From contig NZ_CP101416.1 in the NCBI RefSeq assembly GCF_027942295.1, forward strand, positions 868,001 to 932,000: DNA of 64,000 nt. Reading direction: 5' to 3'. This stretch comes from Pseudanabaena sp. Chao 1811. GTDB lineage: Bacteria > Cyanobacteriota > Cyanobacteriia > Pseudanabaenales > Pseudanabaenaceae. The position numbers and the translations under genes are program-made. This document shows positions 33,719 to 41,825 of this stretch, piece by piece (positions within the stretch are counted from its first letter, which is position 1; the number at the start of each line of letters is the position of its first letter). The notes under the pieces were generated by a model. That model was given only the letters and a program-made list of their open reading frames with translations. It ran no database searches and was not told where the DNA came from.

Positions 33719-34783
33719 ATGGCACATATACAGCCGATTAAAAAACTCTCTATACTCGATCGCTTTTTGACTGTCTGGATTTTTCTGGCGATGGCGATCG
33801 GTGTGACCATCGGTGCACTTTTTCCTGCGGTTGATCGCGTGATCAATCAGTTTCAAGTTGGCACGACCAATATTGCGATCGCGATCGGCTTAATTTTGAT
33901 GATGTATCCCCCCTTCGCAAAAGTACGTTACGAAGAATTAGGTGATGTCTTCCGTAATGGCAAAATCTTAGCCCTATCCCTATTTCAGAGTTGGATCGTT
34001 GCACCGAGTTTCATGTTTCTCTTGGCGATCGCCTTTTTTCGAGACTCGCCTGAATATATGGTGGGCTTGATGTTAATTGGGATTGCGCCCTGTATCGCGA
34101 TGGTGATTGTATGGAGCGATCTTGCTAAGGGTAATTCCGAATATACGGCGGGATTGGTTGCGTTTAATAGCATTTTCCAAGTTCTATTTTATAGCTTCTA
34201 TGCTTGGTTTTTCATTACGGTATTACCGCCGCTATTTGGTTTGCAAAGTACGGTGGTGAATGTAAGTATTATCGAGATTGGACAGACTGTTTCTATCTAT
34301 TTGGGCATTCCTTTTATCGCAGGTTTTTTGACGCGCTTTTTCTTGAGTAAAATTAAAGGGAAAAACTGGTATCACAAGGTATTTATTCCCAAAATCAGTC
34401 CGATCACCCTCATTTCATTGCTGTTTACGATTGTGGTGATGTTCAGTCTCAAGGGTAACTTGATGTTAAAAATCCCTTTAGATGTTGTCAGAATTTCGAT
34501 TCCATTGTTGATTTATTTTGTTGTGATGTTTGTATTCAGCTTTTATCTTGCTTGGCTCATCAAGGCAGATTACGACAAAGCCGCAAGCGTTGCTTTTACG
34601 GCGGCAAGTAACAATTTTGAACTAGCGATCGCTGTTGCAGTCGGGGTATTTGGCATTAATTCGGGAGCAGCTTTTGTGGCGGTTGTTGGTCCCTTAATTG
34701 AGGTTCCCGTTTTAATTAGCCTTGTAAATTTATCTTTTTGGTTTAAGCGAAACTTCTTTGATAGTGCAGATCGGACTAAGTAA
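33719..34783 (+). CDS. acr3: Arsenite efflux transporter of the ACR3 family
   Basis: 354 residues with ten hydrophobic helices. [24 protein letters not shown]-like sequence (here [18 protein letters not shown]) contains the Cys essential in Acr3 pumps. [20 protein letters not shown] and [20 protein letters not shown] are typical. It exports arsenite (and in some members antimonite) using the membrane potential. The name arsB is also used for this gene in cyanobacteria, though the fold is ACR3. It is divergent from arsR and controlled by the operator between them. Confidence 0.93.
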   Translation: MAHIQPIKKLSILDRFLTVWIFLAMAIGVTIGALFPAVDRVINQFQVGTTNIAIAIGLILMMYPPFAKVRYEELGDVFRNGKILALSLFQSWIVAPSFMFLLAIAFFRDSPEYMVGLMLIGIAPCIAMVIVWSDLAKGNSEYTAGLVAFNSIFQVLFYSFYAWFFITVLPPLFGLQSTVVNVSIIEIGQTVSIYLGIPFIAGFLTRFFLSKIKGKNWYHKVFIPKISPITLISLLFTIVVMFSLKGNLMLKIPLDVVRISIPLLIYFVVMFVFSFYLAWLIKADYDKAASVAFTAASNNFELAIAVAVGVFGINSGAAFVAVVGPLIEVPVLISLVNLSFWFKRNFFDSADRTK

Positions 34784-34880
34784 ATTGAGGCGATCGCTCT
34801 AATCCCACCCAGTTGTTGGTTACGCAATAGCTCTCGTCCGCGCTGACGAAGTAATTCAGCAATTAGGATCATCATGATTC

Positions 34881-35126
34881 TTACTTGACAAATGCTTCTA
34901 CTAATTCATCTTCGGTCATGCCAGTTTCTAATAGAACTTTCTCAAATACGCGATCGAGTGAATCTATGGCACTAGTATCAATATTATTTCTAGTAGCTTT
35001 TGGGGCTTCAGCAATCTCTTTACCTAGCAATTTCCACAGTTTGATTTTATGTTCAATATTGAGGGTGGTGACGGCTTCGGCTAGTAGATCAAAGGGGATG
35101 TTAATTTGGGCGGTGGCAGTTGTCAT
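34881..35126 (-). CDS. Small antitoxin-like hypothetical protein
   Basis: 81 residues, MTTATAQINIPFDLLAEAVT then TLNIEHKIKLWKLLGKEIAE, with a helical acidic C-terminus (TGMTEDELVEAFVK). The size, acidity and neighbourhood suggest an antitoxin. No partner toxin frame follows: the next in-frame ATG downstream (34875, MMILIAELLRQRGRELLR) opens a frame that soon runs antisense to acr3 and looks like a remnant. Function is an inference only. Confidence 0.5.
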   Translation of the reverse strand: MTTATAQINIPFDLLAEAVTTLNIEHKIKLWKLLGKEIAEAPKATRNNIDTSAIDSLDRVFEKVLLETGMTEDELVEAFVK

Positions 35127-35232
35127 AATGTTTCTACTTGCATGGCAAGTTTTCCTTAGACCGATTGATGATGATTTTACTCGACATTTTGGGGTTTGAG
35201 TAGGATCTGGACAGATAAATTATGACCAATCA

Positions 35233-35457
35233 TCAATTGATTGCTAGTTGCTGTAATCCTTGATAGGCAAAGATTTGTTCATCTAATGTTTTTGCTTTAG
35301 CTAAAAAAGCGAGTCTTCCTCTAATCTGTTCTTCGTAGGTAATGATGGTAACGGCAACTTCAGGATCTTCTATCTCTGCAAGTTTGGCTAAGATTCGCTT
35401 ACCTTCTTGTCCGTTGCGCTGAATGAGGCTGAGATGATCGGTGTTAAAAATATACAT
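35233..35457 (-). pseudogene. Truncated VapC-like PIN-domain toxin
   Basis: 74 residues: MYIFNTDHLSLIQRNGQEGK and VAVTIITYEEQIRGRLAFLA. This is the first half of the PIN domain of cyanobacterial VapC-type toxins, which I recall beginning MYLLDTDHLSL with about 130-140 residues. The frame ends after YQGLQQLAIN, and the next sequence in any frame does not resume the family, so the second half with its metal-binding acids is missing. The first catalytic Asp of LDTDH is Asn here (FNTDH). The toxin is very likely dead. Confidence 0.7.
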
Positions 35458-35463
35458 GATGCT

Positions 35464-35682
35464 CTATTCAGCAGATTTGCGCCATTCTTGACCGAGGCGA
35501 TTTGCTTCGTCAAAGGTGGGATCGTTTTCAAAGCTACCTGCGACTTTTAACCACCAAGGTGTTTTTTTCTGCACAAATACAAATACAGATAGCATCTGTC
35601 GCATTTGCGCGAGTTCTGTTTCTAATGCGGCAACTCTAGTTTCTAGATGTTGAGATTTGTCTTCAAGCTGTGGAGAGAGCAT
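35464..35682 (-). CDS. Antitoxin paired with the PIN remnant
   Basis: 72 residues. The N-terminal half is a coiled coil (HLETRVAALETELAQMRQML) and the C-terminal half PWWLKVAGSFENDPTFDEAN then RLGQEWRKSAE is typical of antitoxins that precede PIN toxins in cyanobacteria. The toxin remnant starts 6 bp after its stop. It may now be an orphan antitoxin. Confidence 0.7.
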   Translation of the reverse strand: MLSPQLEDKSQHLETRVAALETELAQMRQMLSVFVFVQKKTPWWLKVAGSFENDPTFDEANRLGQEWRKSAE

Positions 35683-35783
35683 AGAAGTTTTTGGTGAGTT
35701 TAGGTTATGCGGCTATTATAGCAAGATGGTTGGAAGTGTAAATTTACGCGATCGCCTAACTAATCGCCCCTAATCCCACAACG

Positions 35784-36953
35784 TCACAAATTACTACAAA
35801 TATTAGCTAAAAAACTCTGTCCACATTGATCTAGATCATCATCTAAAGCAAAAGTTAAACTACGGGTGCGAATTGTATCAGGTTTATGATCAAGCGCTTT
35901 TGTTAAATCCTGTGGATAGATTAGAATTGCTTCAGGACATTGCATGGCGATCGCATAGCTGCGTACTTGATGTAAGTCTTGAGCGCTAACGGTTTCTTTA
36001 ACTTTATATTTGGTATCGAGGATAAATTTACATTCTTCTGACTGGATATCTTTGATTACAAGGTCAATGGCACAGGTTAAACCTATTTGAATGGAATATT
36101 GTTTGTATAGTCGTAAATGCAGTGGTAAATGCCTTTTGAGCCATGCTGCGACAAAGGTTTCATAGAGAGATGCCATATCAATCAAAAAGCTAAAGGATGA
36201 TCGCTGTCCTTGTTTGTGCGTTGGGGCTGTGCGATCTAGAAAAAATTGACAGAGCAAATGTAAATAGCGATAGTCTTGATTGAGTCGAGAATAATGGCGA
36301 TCGCGGCAGTCAGCAGCAGTAAATGGATATAGATTCACATAGCCTTGTAATGCGTGAAATGCTTTATGTACTTTGATTTGAGTGTTTTCGGAGCAAAGCT
36401 GCGATCGCAAAATACGATGCAACGTATAGAAAATTATTTGATTGTCTTCGTTGTCGTAGGTATTTTCTTGATATTGACAGGGAATCTTGATTTGCCAAGG
36501 TTTTTGGATGGCTTTAGGAATATCAATCCTGCCGCGCACATATTCCAAAGTCTCATTTTGAGAAATATAGCTACGATAGAGTCCGCGCCGACATTTTTCG
36601 AGAACTCGATTAGCCAGTAATGCGGCTAGACTATTGAGAAACTCTTGAAGCGTATCAAAATTAGCAAGTTCAGGAAATTTAAAGCCCTTAAATTCGGGTG
36701 TGTATTCCAACATTGCCAAGACATTTTTAATCGGTGTTTTCGGCTCAATAAAGATTGCGAAATCTTGGGAGACTTGGATATAGCCAACATACCCCTGTGC
36801 CGTAATGCGCCAGCGATCGCCTTTTCTATCAGCTATTAAATCAATCTCAATTTGATTGCTATATTCACGACATAGCTTCTCCTTCAAATCATAACTAATT
36901 GATTCTCTAGGAATTTCCTGCGATTGATACTCTTTGAGCTTGATGGGTGGCAT
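35784..36953 (-). CDS. mcrC: McrC-family nuclease subunit
   Basis: 389 residues. The N-terminal region contains GYVGYIQVSQDFAIFIEPKT, found in McrC proteins, and YVRGRIDIPKAIQKPWQI. The C-terminal PD-(D/E)xK nuclease centre is visible as CAIDLVIKDIQ followed by KFILDTKYKVKET, giving D...DTK. It pairs with the McrB-like GTPase/AAA+ protein that is 22 bp upstream on the same strand. McrBC enzymes cut DNA with modified cytosines. The whole sequence is uninterrupted, so the system could be active. Confidence 0.85.
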   Translation of the reverse strand: MPPIKLKEYQSQEIPRESISYDLKEKLCREYSNQIEIDLIADRKGDRWRITAQGYVGYIQVSQDFAIFIEPKTPIKNVLAMLEYTPEFKGFKFPELANFDTLQEFLNSLAALLANRVLEKCRRGLYRSYISQNETLEYVRGRIDIPKAIQKPWQIKIPCQYQENTYDNEDNQIIFYTLHRILRSQLCSENTQIKVHKAFHALQGYVNLYPFTAADCRDRHYSRLNQDYRYLHLLCQFFLDRTAPTHKQGQRSSFSFLIDMASLYETFVAAWLKRHLPLHLRLYKQYSIQIGLTCAIDLVIKDIQSEECKFILDTKYKVKETVSAQDLHQVRSYAIAMQCPEAILIYPQDLTKALDHKPDTIRTRSLTFALDDDLDQCGQSFLANICSNL

Positions 36954-36975
36954 TAATTAAGCTTACTGAATTTGA

Positions 36976-38139
36976 TTAATAAATCTGTTTCTGCACATTG
37001 AACCAGCGAAAGGATTCAATAATTTCTCTGCTTTGATTGTCAAAGAAATATTCCTCTAAATATGGCTCTACTTCCATTTGCCAAATATCTTCTATTTTCT
37101 CTGATAAGTTATCACTCATAAAGAAAGAAGTTCCTAGTTCATAGTCATTGCTGCCCATTGCTTCACAGATTTTTTGGTTTAAACCTTCTAAAACTGTGAT
37201 CAATTTCTCGATAGGAAAATCTGAATCTTGAAATTTATTTCTTAAACTTTGATAGTTAGGTGTAATTTTGATAAAAGCAAAACGGCGGCGCAGTGCATGA
37301 TCAATTAAGGCGATCGAGCGATCGGCGGTGTTCATTGTGCCAATAATCAGCACGTTGTCAGGTATGGTGAAAGTCTTGCCTGAAGATAGGGTAATTTCTG
37401 CGTTGCGATATTCCAATAAATACATCAATTCGCCAAATACCTGTGAAATATTGGCGCGATTGATTTCATCAATGATAAAAACACAGGGAAGATCTTGATA
37501 CTCCGTTTGGGCTTTTTCGCAAAATTGAATAAATCGACCTTCTGCATAGTTATAGGTCAAACTACCATCTTTGATTTCTGGCTTCAATCCCCGCATGAAG
37601 TCTTCATAAGTATAGGATGGATGAAACTGTACTAAGTCCATATAACCATCTTGAGTGGAGGTTAAGTATTTAGCAAATTTCTGAGCAATGAATGTTTTCC
37701 CCGTGCCAGGAGAACCAGCAAGAATAATTTGCTTTTTCCGTTTAATTGTCTTTTCGTATCTATCTAGCTCTTCTGGGGTAATTGAGGTGTCTTGTAAAAA
37801 TTGATTCATTGCAGTGGCTTTTGCAGTCAAAGACCATTTTTCAAATTGCCCTTCAATTTTTGCTTGATCTAAGTCCTCATTAGAATTTTGATAATTTGAG
37901 GTTAATGACCATTTACCCCAACCAATATTTTTAATAAGTCCAGACTTTTTTAGATGAGTTTTAACCCAACCAAATCTACTTTCAATATGCTTTTTTTGGT
38001 TGTTGTCTTGGACATCAAGTATGAGTTTGATCTGCTCAAGAATCTGCTCGTTTGTTCCAGATCCTCCTAAATTTATTAAAGCTCTAAGAGTTATACTATA
38101 TAACTCACCATCTTTAAGCATATTTGGCAACTGAGCCAT
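36976..38139 (-). CDS. mcrB: McrB-like AAA+ GTPase with N-terminal winged-helix domain
   Basis: 387 residues from ATG 38139; the frame starts at a TTG three codons earlier. An N-terminal segment (about 1-95) ELYSITLRALINLGGSGTNE and SRFGWVKTHLKKSGLIKNIG resembles the winged-helix Mrr N-terminal domain. The AAA+ motor has Walker A ILAGSPGTGKTFIAQKFA, Walker B CVFIIDEINRANISQVFGEL and the McrB signature IGTMNTADRSIALIDHALRR. In E. coli McrB the N-terminus is a different modified-base reader, so the target modification may differ here. Confidence 0.85.
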   Translation of the reverse strand: MAQLPNMLKDGELYSITLRALINLGGSGTNEQILEQIKLILDVQDNNQKKHIESRFGWVKTHLKKSGLIKNIGWGKWSLTSNYQNSNEDLDQAKIEGQFEKWSLTAKATAMNQFLQDTSITPEELDRYEKTIKRKKQIILAGSPGTGKTFIAQKFAKYLTSTQDGYMDLVQFHPSYTYEDFMRGLKPEIKDGSLTYNYAEGRFIQFCEKAQTEYQDLPCVFIIDEINRANISQVFGELMYLLEYRNAEITLSSGKTFTIPDNVLIIGTMNTADRSIALIDHALRRRFAFIKITPNYQSLRNKFQDSDFPIEKLITVLEGLNQKICEAMGSNDYELGTSFFMSDNLSEKIEDIWQMEVEPYLEEYFFDNQSREIIESFRWFNVQKQIY

Positions 38140-38269
38140 AAGGGTCAAATATCTTGAGTATTAAAGTGATTATCATTGGTAATAAAGTCAAAATACTGCA
38201 TAGATGCCCAATATGCAATAAAATGCTAAGTTAGCTTTACTAAGCCTAGATTTAGTATTGATTGGGAAG

Positions 38270-38393
38270 TAGGCGATCGCCCTTATTTTCTGGAAAATAG
38301 CGACTACACTAAACTCGTCTCAAGACGCGATCGCTGAAAACTTAATCTCAACTTTTTGATTGAGAGCGCCAGCAATTTTCTGTAACATAGACA
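38270..38393. repeat. Direct repeat copy 1 flanking mazEF
   Basis: GCGATCGCCCTTATTT...GACTACAC...CTCGTCTCAAGACGCGATCGC and TGAGAGCGCCAGCAATTTTC match 39150-39280 in order and spacing, with scattered differences. The two copies bracket the MazEF cassette and are about 880 bp apart. Confidence 0.75.
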
Positions 38394-38470
38394 GCGAATG
38401 CCCATCATAATCAGCATCCTCAAGCAATGCGCGATCGCCGATTGTTTAGTTCCAATGCGATTATTGGATT
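38320..38470 (-). pseudogene. HigA-like XRE antitoxin remnant, frameshifted
   Basis: On the minus strand the last 33 codons read EDADYDGHSLSMLQKIAGAL then NQKVEIKFSAIAS stop, the usual end of XRE-type HigA antitoxins. Just upstream but one frame away is RIGTKQSAIA, the second helix of the HTH. One base lost in the CGA-like codon between them explains the break. The start of the gene is not recognisable. No HigB toxin is found next to it. Confidence 0.72.
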
Positions 38471-38497
38471 TTGTTTGGGTTTGATGAGAGGCGACAT

Positions 38498-38833
38498 TCA
38501 GTAAATACAAGCATCTAAAATGCTCAAAACTTCAGCCAAAAGCTCATCCGCAGCAACCTCTATCAATTTCACCTTTCTCGACTTGTAGTCGATAGATTTC
38601 ACTTGCTCCACCATCACATAGCCAGTTAGAGTTTTACTACTAGCGATCGCCACATGAAAAGGAAAATCACGCTTAGTATTTGTAATCGGACAGACAATCG
38701 CCAAACCCGTATGCTGATTGAACAGCGTATTACTCACCACTAAAGCAGGTCGCCGCCCTTTCTGCTCATGTCCAGACTGCGGATCGAAAGTGAGGATAAT
38801 CAAATCGCCCTTTTTGGGAATATAACTAGCCAT
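38498..38833 (-). CDS. mazF: MazF/PemK-type mRNA interferase toxin
   Basis: 111 residues with the PemK fold: YIPKKGDLIILTFDPQSGHE, then GRRPALVVSNTLFNQHTGLA and VCPITNTKRDFPFHV. The conserved Arg/Ser/Thr residues of the RNA-cutting site are in GRRPALVVS and CPITNT. MVEQVKSIDYKSRKV is the usual dimer strand. It cuts mRNA at short sequences when its antitoxin is degraded. Its start follows the mazE stop directly, with no spacer. Confidence 0.92.
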   Translation of the reverse strand: MASYIPKKGDLIILTFDPQSGHEQKGRRPALVVSNTLFNQHTGLAIVCPITNTKRDFPFHVAIASSKTLTGYVMVEQVKSIDYKSRKVKLIEVAADELLAEVLSILDACIY

Positions 38834-39082
38834 TTACCAAACTTCCAAACCTACAGGCGCTCCCCAATTCTCTTCTTGAACCTTATAGTTAGAAGGAATT
38901 TTGGAAACTAGATCTTTAAGATCGTACTTACCACGGATTTTACGAACAGGTTTGATTACAATCTGCTCCTTAGTTGTGATAATCTCTAGTGCGTCACCAA
39001 CCAGAATATTAGCCTCAGCTAAAACCTCTTTACTGAGTCTAATTCCTTGACTATTACCCCATTTCTGGACTTTGACCAGCAT
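38834..39082 (-). CDS. mazE: MazE-type AbrB-fold antitoxin
   Basis: 82 residues. The AbrB/SpoVT swapped-hairpin domain is MLVKVQKWGNSQGIRLSKEV then VGDALEIITTKEQIVI. The C-terminal tail (DLVSKIPSNYKVQEENWGAP) is the toxin-binding part. It is the first gene of the cassette and should autorepress it with MazF. The direct repeat at 39150-39280 lies about 70 bp upstream. Confidence 0.9.
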   Translation of the reverse strand: MLVKVQKWGNSQGIRLSKEVLAEANILVGDALEIITTKEQIVIKPVRKIRGKYDLKDLVSKIPSNYKVQEENWGAPVGLEVW

Positions 39083-39149
39083 AACTTTTGACGATTATTT
39101 TTGCATAATATGTATAGCCCAAGTATAGCCTAAAGTTTTAAAATTTTGA

Positions 39150-39280
39150 CAAGCGATCGCCCTTAATTCCCTGAAAACTAAAACAGCAACTACACAAAAC
39201 TCCTCTCAAGATGCGATCGCTGAAAACTTAATTTCAATTTTTTGATTGAGAGCGCCAGCAATTTTCTATAACATTGACAG
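39150..39280. repeat. Direct repeat copy 2 flanking mazEF, with second HigA-like remnant
   Basis: The minus strand reads LSML stop KIAGALNQKIEIKFSAIAS stop (39280 to 39206), the same HigA tail as at 38320-38420 but with a CAG to TAG change. Both remnants come from one ancestral gene. Confidence 0.72.
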
Positions 39281-39307
39281 ATTTCCACAAATACAGCCAA
39301 AATAAAT

Positions 39308-39343
39308 ATATTGATTATTATAAATATTTATCTTAATCAATAT
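39308..39343. promoter_or_regulatory. Putative ArsR operator upstream of gap
   Basis: ATATTGATTA (39308-39317) and TAATCAATAT (39334-39343) with a 16-nt spacer. The 36-bp block differs from that at 33669-33704 in only three positions. It ends 29 bp before the gap start codon. Identity over the whole block, not only at the arms, supports shared control by ArsR. Confidence 0.78.
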
Positions 39344-39372
39344 TTAAAGCATACTTAACCTTTAGATAATCT

Positions 39373-40380
39373 ATGGCTGTGCGCGTTGGTATTAATGGCT
39401 TTGGCAGAATTGGCAGATTGGCTCTGCGTGCTGCTTGGGAGTTTCCTGAATTAGAGTTTGTACATATCAATGAAATCAATGGCGGCGTAGAAGCTGCCGC
39501 ACATTTACTCAAATTTGACTCGGTACATGGACGCTGGCAACAAGATGTACAAGTAATAGGCGATCGCATCCAAATTGATCATAAATCTCTTAGTTTTGGC
39601 GAATATGCCAAACCCGAATTAGTCAACTGGCAAGAGTTAGGCGTAGATATAGTTCTGGAATGTTCTGGCAAATTCCGTACCCCAGAAACCCTAAATCCCT
39701 ATTTCACCAAAGGCGTAAAGAAGGTAATCGTTGCAGCTCCTGTCAAAGAAGAAGCGCTAAATATCGTCATGGGAATTAACGATCATCTCTACGATCCCGT
39801 GCAGCATCATATTCTCACCGCCGCTTCCTGTACGACCAATTGCCTCGCGCCTGTAGTGAAAGTCATCCATGAAAGTTTAGGCATTAAACATGGCGTAATT
39901 ACCACGATTCACGACAATACAAATACTCAAACCCTTGTTGATGCTCCCCATAAAGATCTGCGTCGCGCTAGGGCTTCGGCTTTGTCCCTAATTCCCACAA
40001 CTACGGGATCGGCAACGGCAATAACTCTAATCTATCCCGAACTCAAGGGGAAATTAAATGGCTTAGCTGTGCGAGTGCCTTTGCTAAATGCTTCGCTTAC
40101 GGATTGTGTGTTTGAAGTAGCAAGAGAAACCACAATTGAGGAAGTCAATAGTTTATTAAAGGTAGCTGCCGAAGGTGAACTAAAGGGGATTTTAGGCTAC
40201 GAAGAACGTCCCTTAGTTTCTATTGATTACAAAGACGATCCGCGATCGTCCATTATTGATGCCCTCTCGACAATGGTTGTAGATGGAACTCAGGTAAAGA
40301 TTCTCGCTTGGTATGACAACGAATGGGGCTATTCCTGTCGCATGGCGGAATTAGCAAGAAAAGTGGCTTTGTCTATTTAA
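39373..40380 (+). CDS. gap: Glyceraldehyde-3-phosphate dehydrogenase (ArsJ-associated)
   Basis: 335 residues. The NAD-binding start is [20 protein letters not shown], the active-site Cys is in [15 protein letters not shown], and substrate-binding [12 protein letters not shown] and [11 protein letters not shown] are present. With arsenate replacing phosphate this enzyme makes 1-arseno-3-phosphoglycerate, which ArsJ exports. The ars role is supported by the ArsR-type operator upstream and by arsJ downstream. It may be separate from the housekeeping GAPDH, which is not in this window. Start ATG 39373 fits the family N-terminus. Confidence 0.92.
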   Translation: MAVRVGINGFGRIGRLALRAAWEFPELEFVHINEINGGVEAAAHLLKFDSVHGRWQQDVQVIGDRIQIDHKSLSFGEYAKPELVNWQELGVDIVLECSGKFRTPETLNPYFTKGVKKVIVAAPVKEEALNIVMGINDHLYDPVQHHILTAASCTTNCLAPVVKVIHESLGIKHGVITTIHDNTNTQTLVDAPHKDLRRARASALSLIPTTTGSATAITLIYPELKGKLNGLAVRVPLLNASLTDCVFEVARETTIEEVNSLLKVAAEGELKGILGYEERPLVSIDYKDDPRSSIIDALSTMVVDGTQVKILAWYDNEWGYSCRMAELARKVALSI

Positions 40381-40382
40381 GA

Positions 40383-40480
40383 CCCTCACCCCCCATCCCC
40401 CTCTCCCGCAGGAGAGGGGGAGCGAAGAAGATATTTTTACTTGTTCTCCTCTCCTGCGGGAGAGGGGCTAGGGGTGAGGG
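40383..40480. repeat. Palindromic repeat between gap and arsJ
   Basis: CCCTCACCCC at 40383 is mirrored by GGGGTGAGGG at 40471-40480. Inner arms CCCTCTCCCGCAGGAGAGGG and CCTCTCCTGCGGGAGAGGGG also pair with each other. This CCCTCACCCC...GGGGTGAGGG layout is familiar from dispersed cyanobacterial repeats. It lies within the presumed operon. Confidence 0.75.
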
Positions 40481-40509
40481 CAAATCATCTAACCTTTGAG
40501 GAATTGATT

Positions 40510-41769
40510 ATGACCTCTTCTACTACATCTCAAGCAAACTTCAAAAACTATGTGCTAGTTACCCTCACCTATTGGGGATTCACGATTACCGATGGCGCGT
40601 TGCGCCTGTTAGTATTGCTTTATTTCAATAATATTGGCTACACACCGATTCAAATCGCTTCTCTATTCCTATTCTATGAAGTCTTTGGAGTCGTTACTAA
40701 TTTTTTAGGTGGATGGATTGGTTCACAGTTAGGGCTGAAAGTTACGCTCTATACAGGGATTAGCTTACAGATTTTCTCCCTTGCGATGTTGTCTTTTCTT
40801 AATCCAGAATGGGCGCAATGGTTAGCGGTTCTCTATGTGATGATCGCTCAAGCTTTTTCAGGAATTGCCAAAGACTTAACGAAAATGAGTACCAAGAGTG
40901 CGATTCGCTTAGTCGTAACACAGGATGCTCAATCGGCTTTGTTTAAATGGGTTGCGATTCTCACAGGTTCTAAGAATGCCCTTAAAGGTGTCGGCTTTTT
41001 TGTCGGAAGTGCTTTATTAGGACTATGCGGGTTTGTGAATTCCCTATGGATTATGGCGGGAGGTTTATTCCTACTCTTATTCACAGGCTTATTCCTACCT
41101 AAGGGCATGGGCAAAATCAAAACAAAAGTCAAATTTAAACAACTCTTTTCCAAAAGCCCTGAAATTAATCTGTTATCCGCAGCAAGATTCTTTCTCTTTG
41201 GTTCTAGAGACGTATGGTTTGTGGTGGGATTGCCTGTATTTTTGCGAAGTGTTTTAGGTTGGTCGTTTTATCAAGTTGGTGGATTTCTAGCATGTTGGGT
41301 AATTGGCTATGGCATCATTCAATCCCTCGCACCAACATTAATTAAGCGCTTTGGTTCAGGTCAGCCGCCGCGATCGCAAACAGTGCGATTTTGGACAACA
41401 TCCCTCATTGCCGTTCCTGCGATCATGGCGATCACACTGCAATTAAATCTCCCTGCAAACTTAGTAATCATTGGCGGGCTACTAATTTTTGGTATCGTCT
41501 TTGCCTTTAACTCATCGGTGCATTCTTACTTAGTTCTCGCTTTCACCGATGATGACAAAGTAGCCCTAAATGTGGGCTTCTATTACATGGCAAATTCGGG
41601 TGGACGCTTAGCAGGAACGGTTCTATCGGGGTTGATTTATGAATTTTATGGATTGATTGGCTGCCTATGGGTATCCGCAATCATGGTTTTAGCTGCGGCT
41701 GTGATTACGCGCAAGTTACCCGATCCTGAAACCCCAAAAGTGATCGCATGGAAATCTGATGGAGAATAA
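40510..41769 (+). CDS. arsJ: ArsJ-type MFS exporter of 1-arseno-3-phosphoglycerate
   Basis: 419 residues from ATG 40510, preceded by TTTGAGGAATTG; the frame back to 40441 runs over the repeat and is not used. About 12 helices and an MFS pattern, with FKNYVLVTLTYWGFTITDGA, LRLLVLLYFNNIGYTPIQIA and SGIAKDLTKMSTKSAIRLV, which are typical of ArsJ. It exports the organoarsenical made by GAPDH, where it breaks down to arsenate outside. The order gap-arsJ is the usual arrangement in arsenic-resistance clusters. Confidence 0.88.
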   Translation: MTSSTTSQANFKNYVLVTLTYWGFTITDGALRLLVLLYFNNIGYTPIQIASLFLFYEVFGVVTNFLGGWIGSQLGLKVTLYTGISLQIFSLAMLSFLNPEWAQWLAVLYVMIAQAFSGIAKDLTKMSTKSAIRLVVTQDAQSALFKWVAILTGSKNALKGVGFFVGSALLGLCGFVNSLWIMAGGLFLLLFTGLFLPKGMGKIKTKVKFKQLFSKSPEINLLSAARFFLFGSRDVWFVVGLPVFLRSVLGWSFYQVGGFLACWVIGYGIIQSLAPTLIKRFGSGQPPRSQTVRFWTTSLIAVPAIMAITLQLNLPANLVIIGGLLIFGIVFAFNSSVHSYLVLAFTDDDKVALNVGFYYMANSGGRLAGTVLSGLIYEFYGLIGCLWVSAIMVLAAAVITRKLPDPETPKVIAWKSDGE

Positions 41770-41825
41770 ATAGTATCGGATGAATTTTTGTAGACTCCTG
41801 TACTAAGCAAAATTGAAAAAACAAT

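Noticed and set aside
34570-34875. 101-codon frame antisense to acr3
   Set aside because: Most of it is the shadow of acr3; only the first 20 or so codons lie outside and may be a toxin remnant.
38304-38510. 68-codon frame next to mazF
   Set aside because: Its middle is the HTH of a broken XRE antitoxin read in one frame only; better described as a pseudogene.
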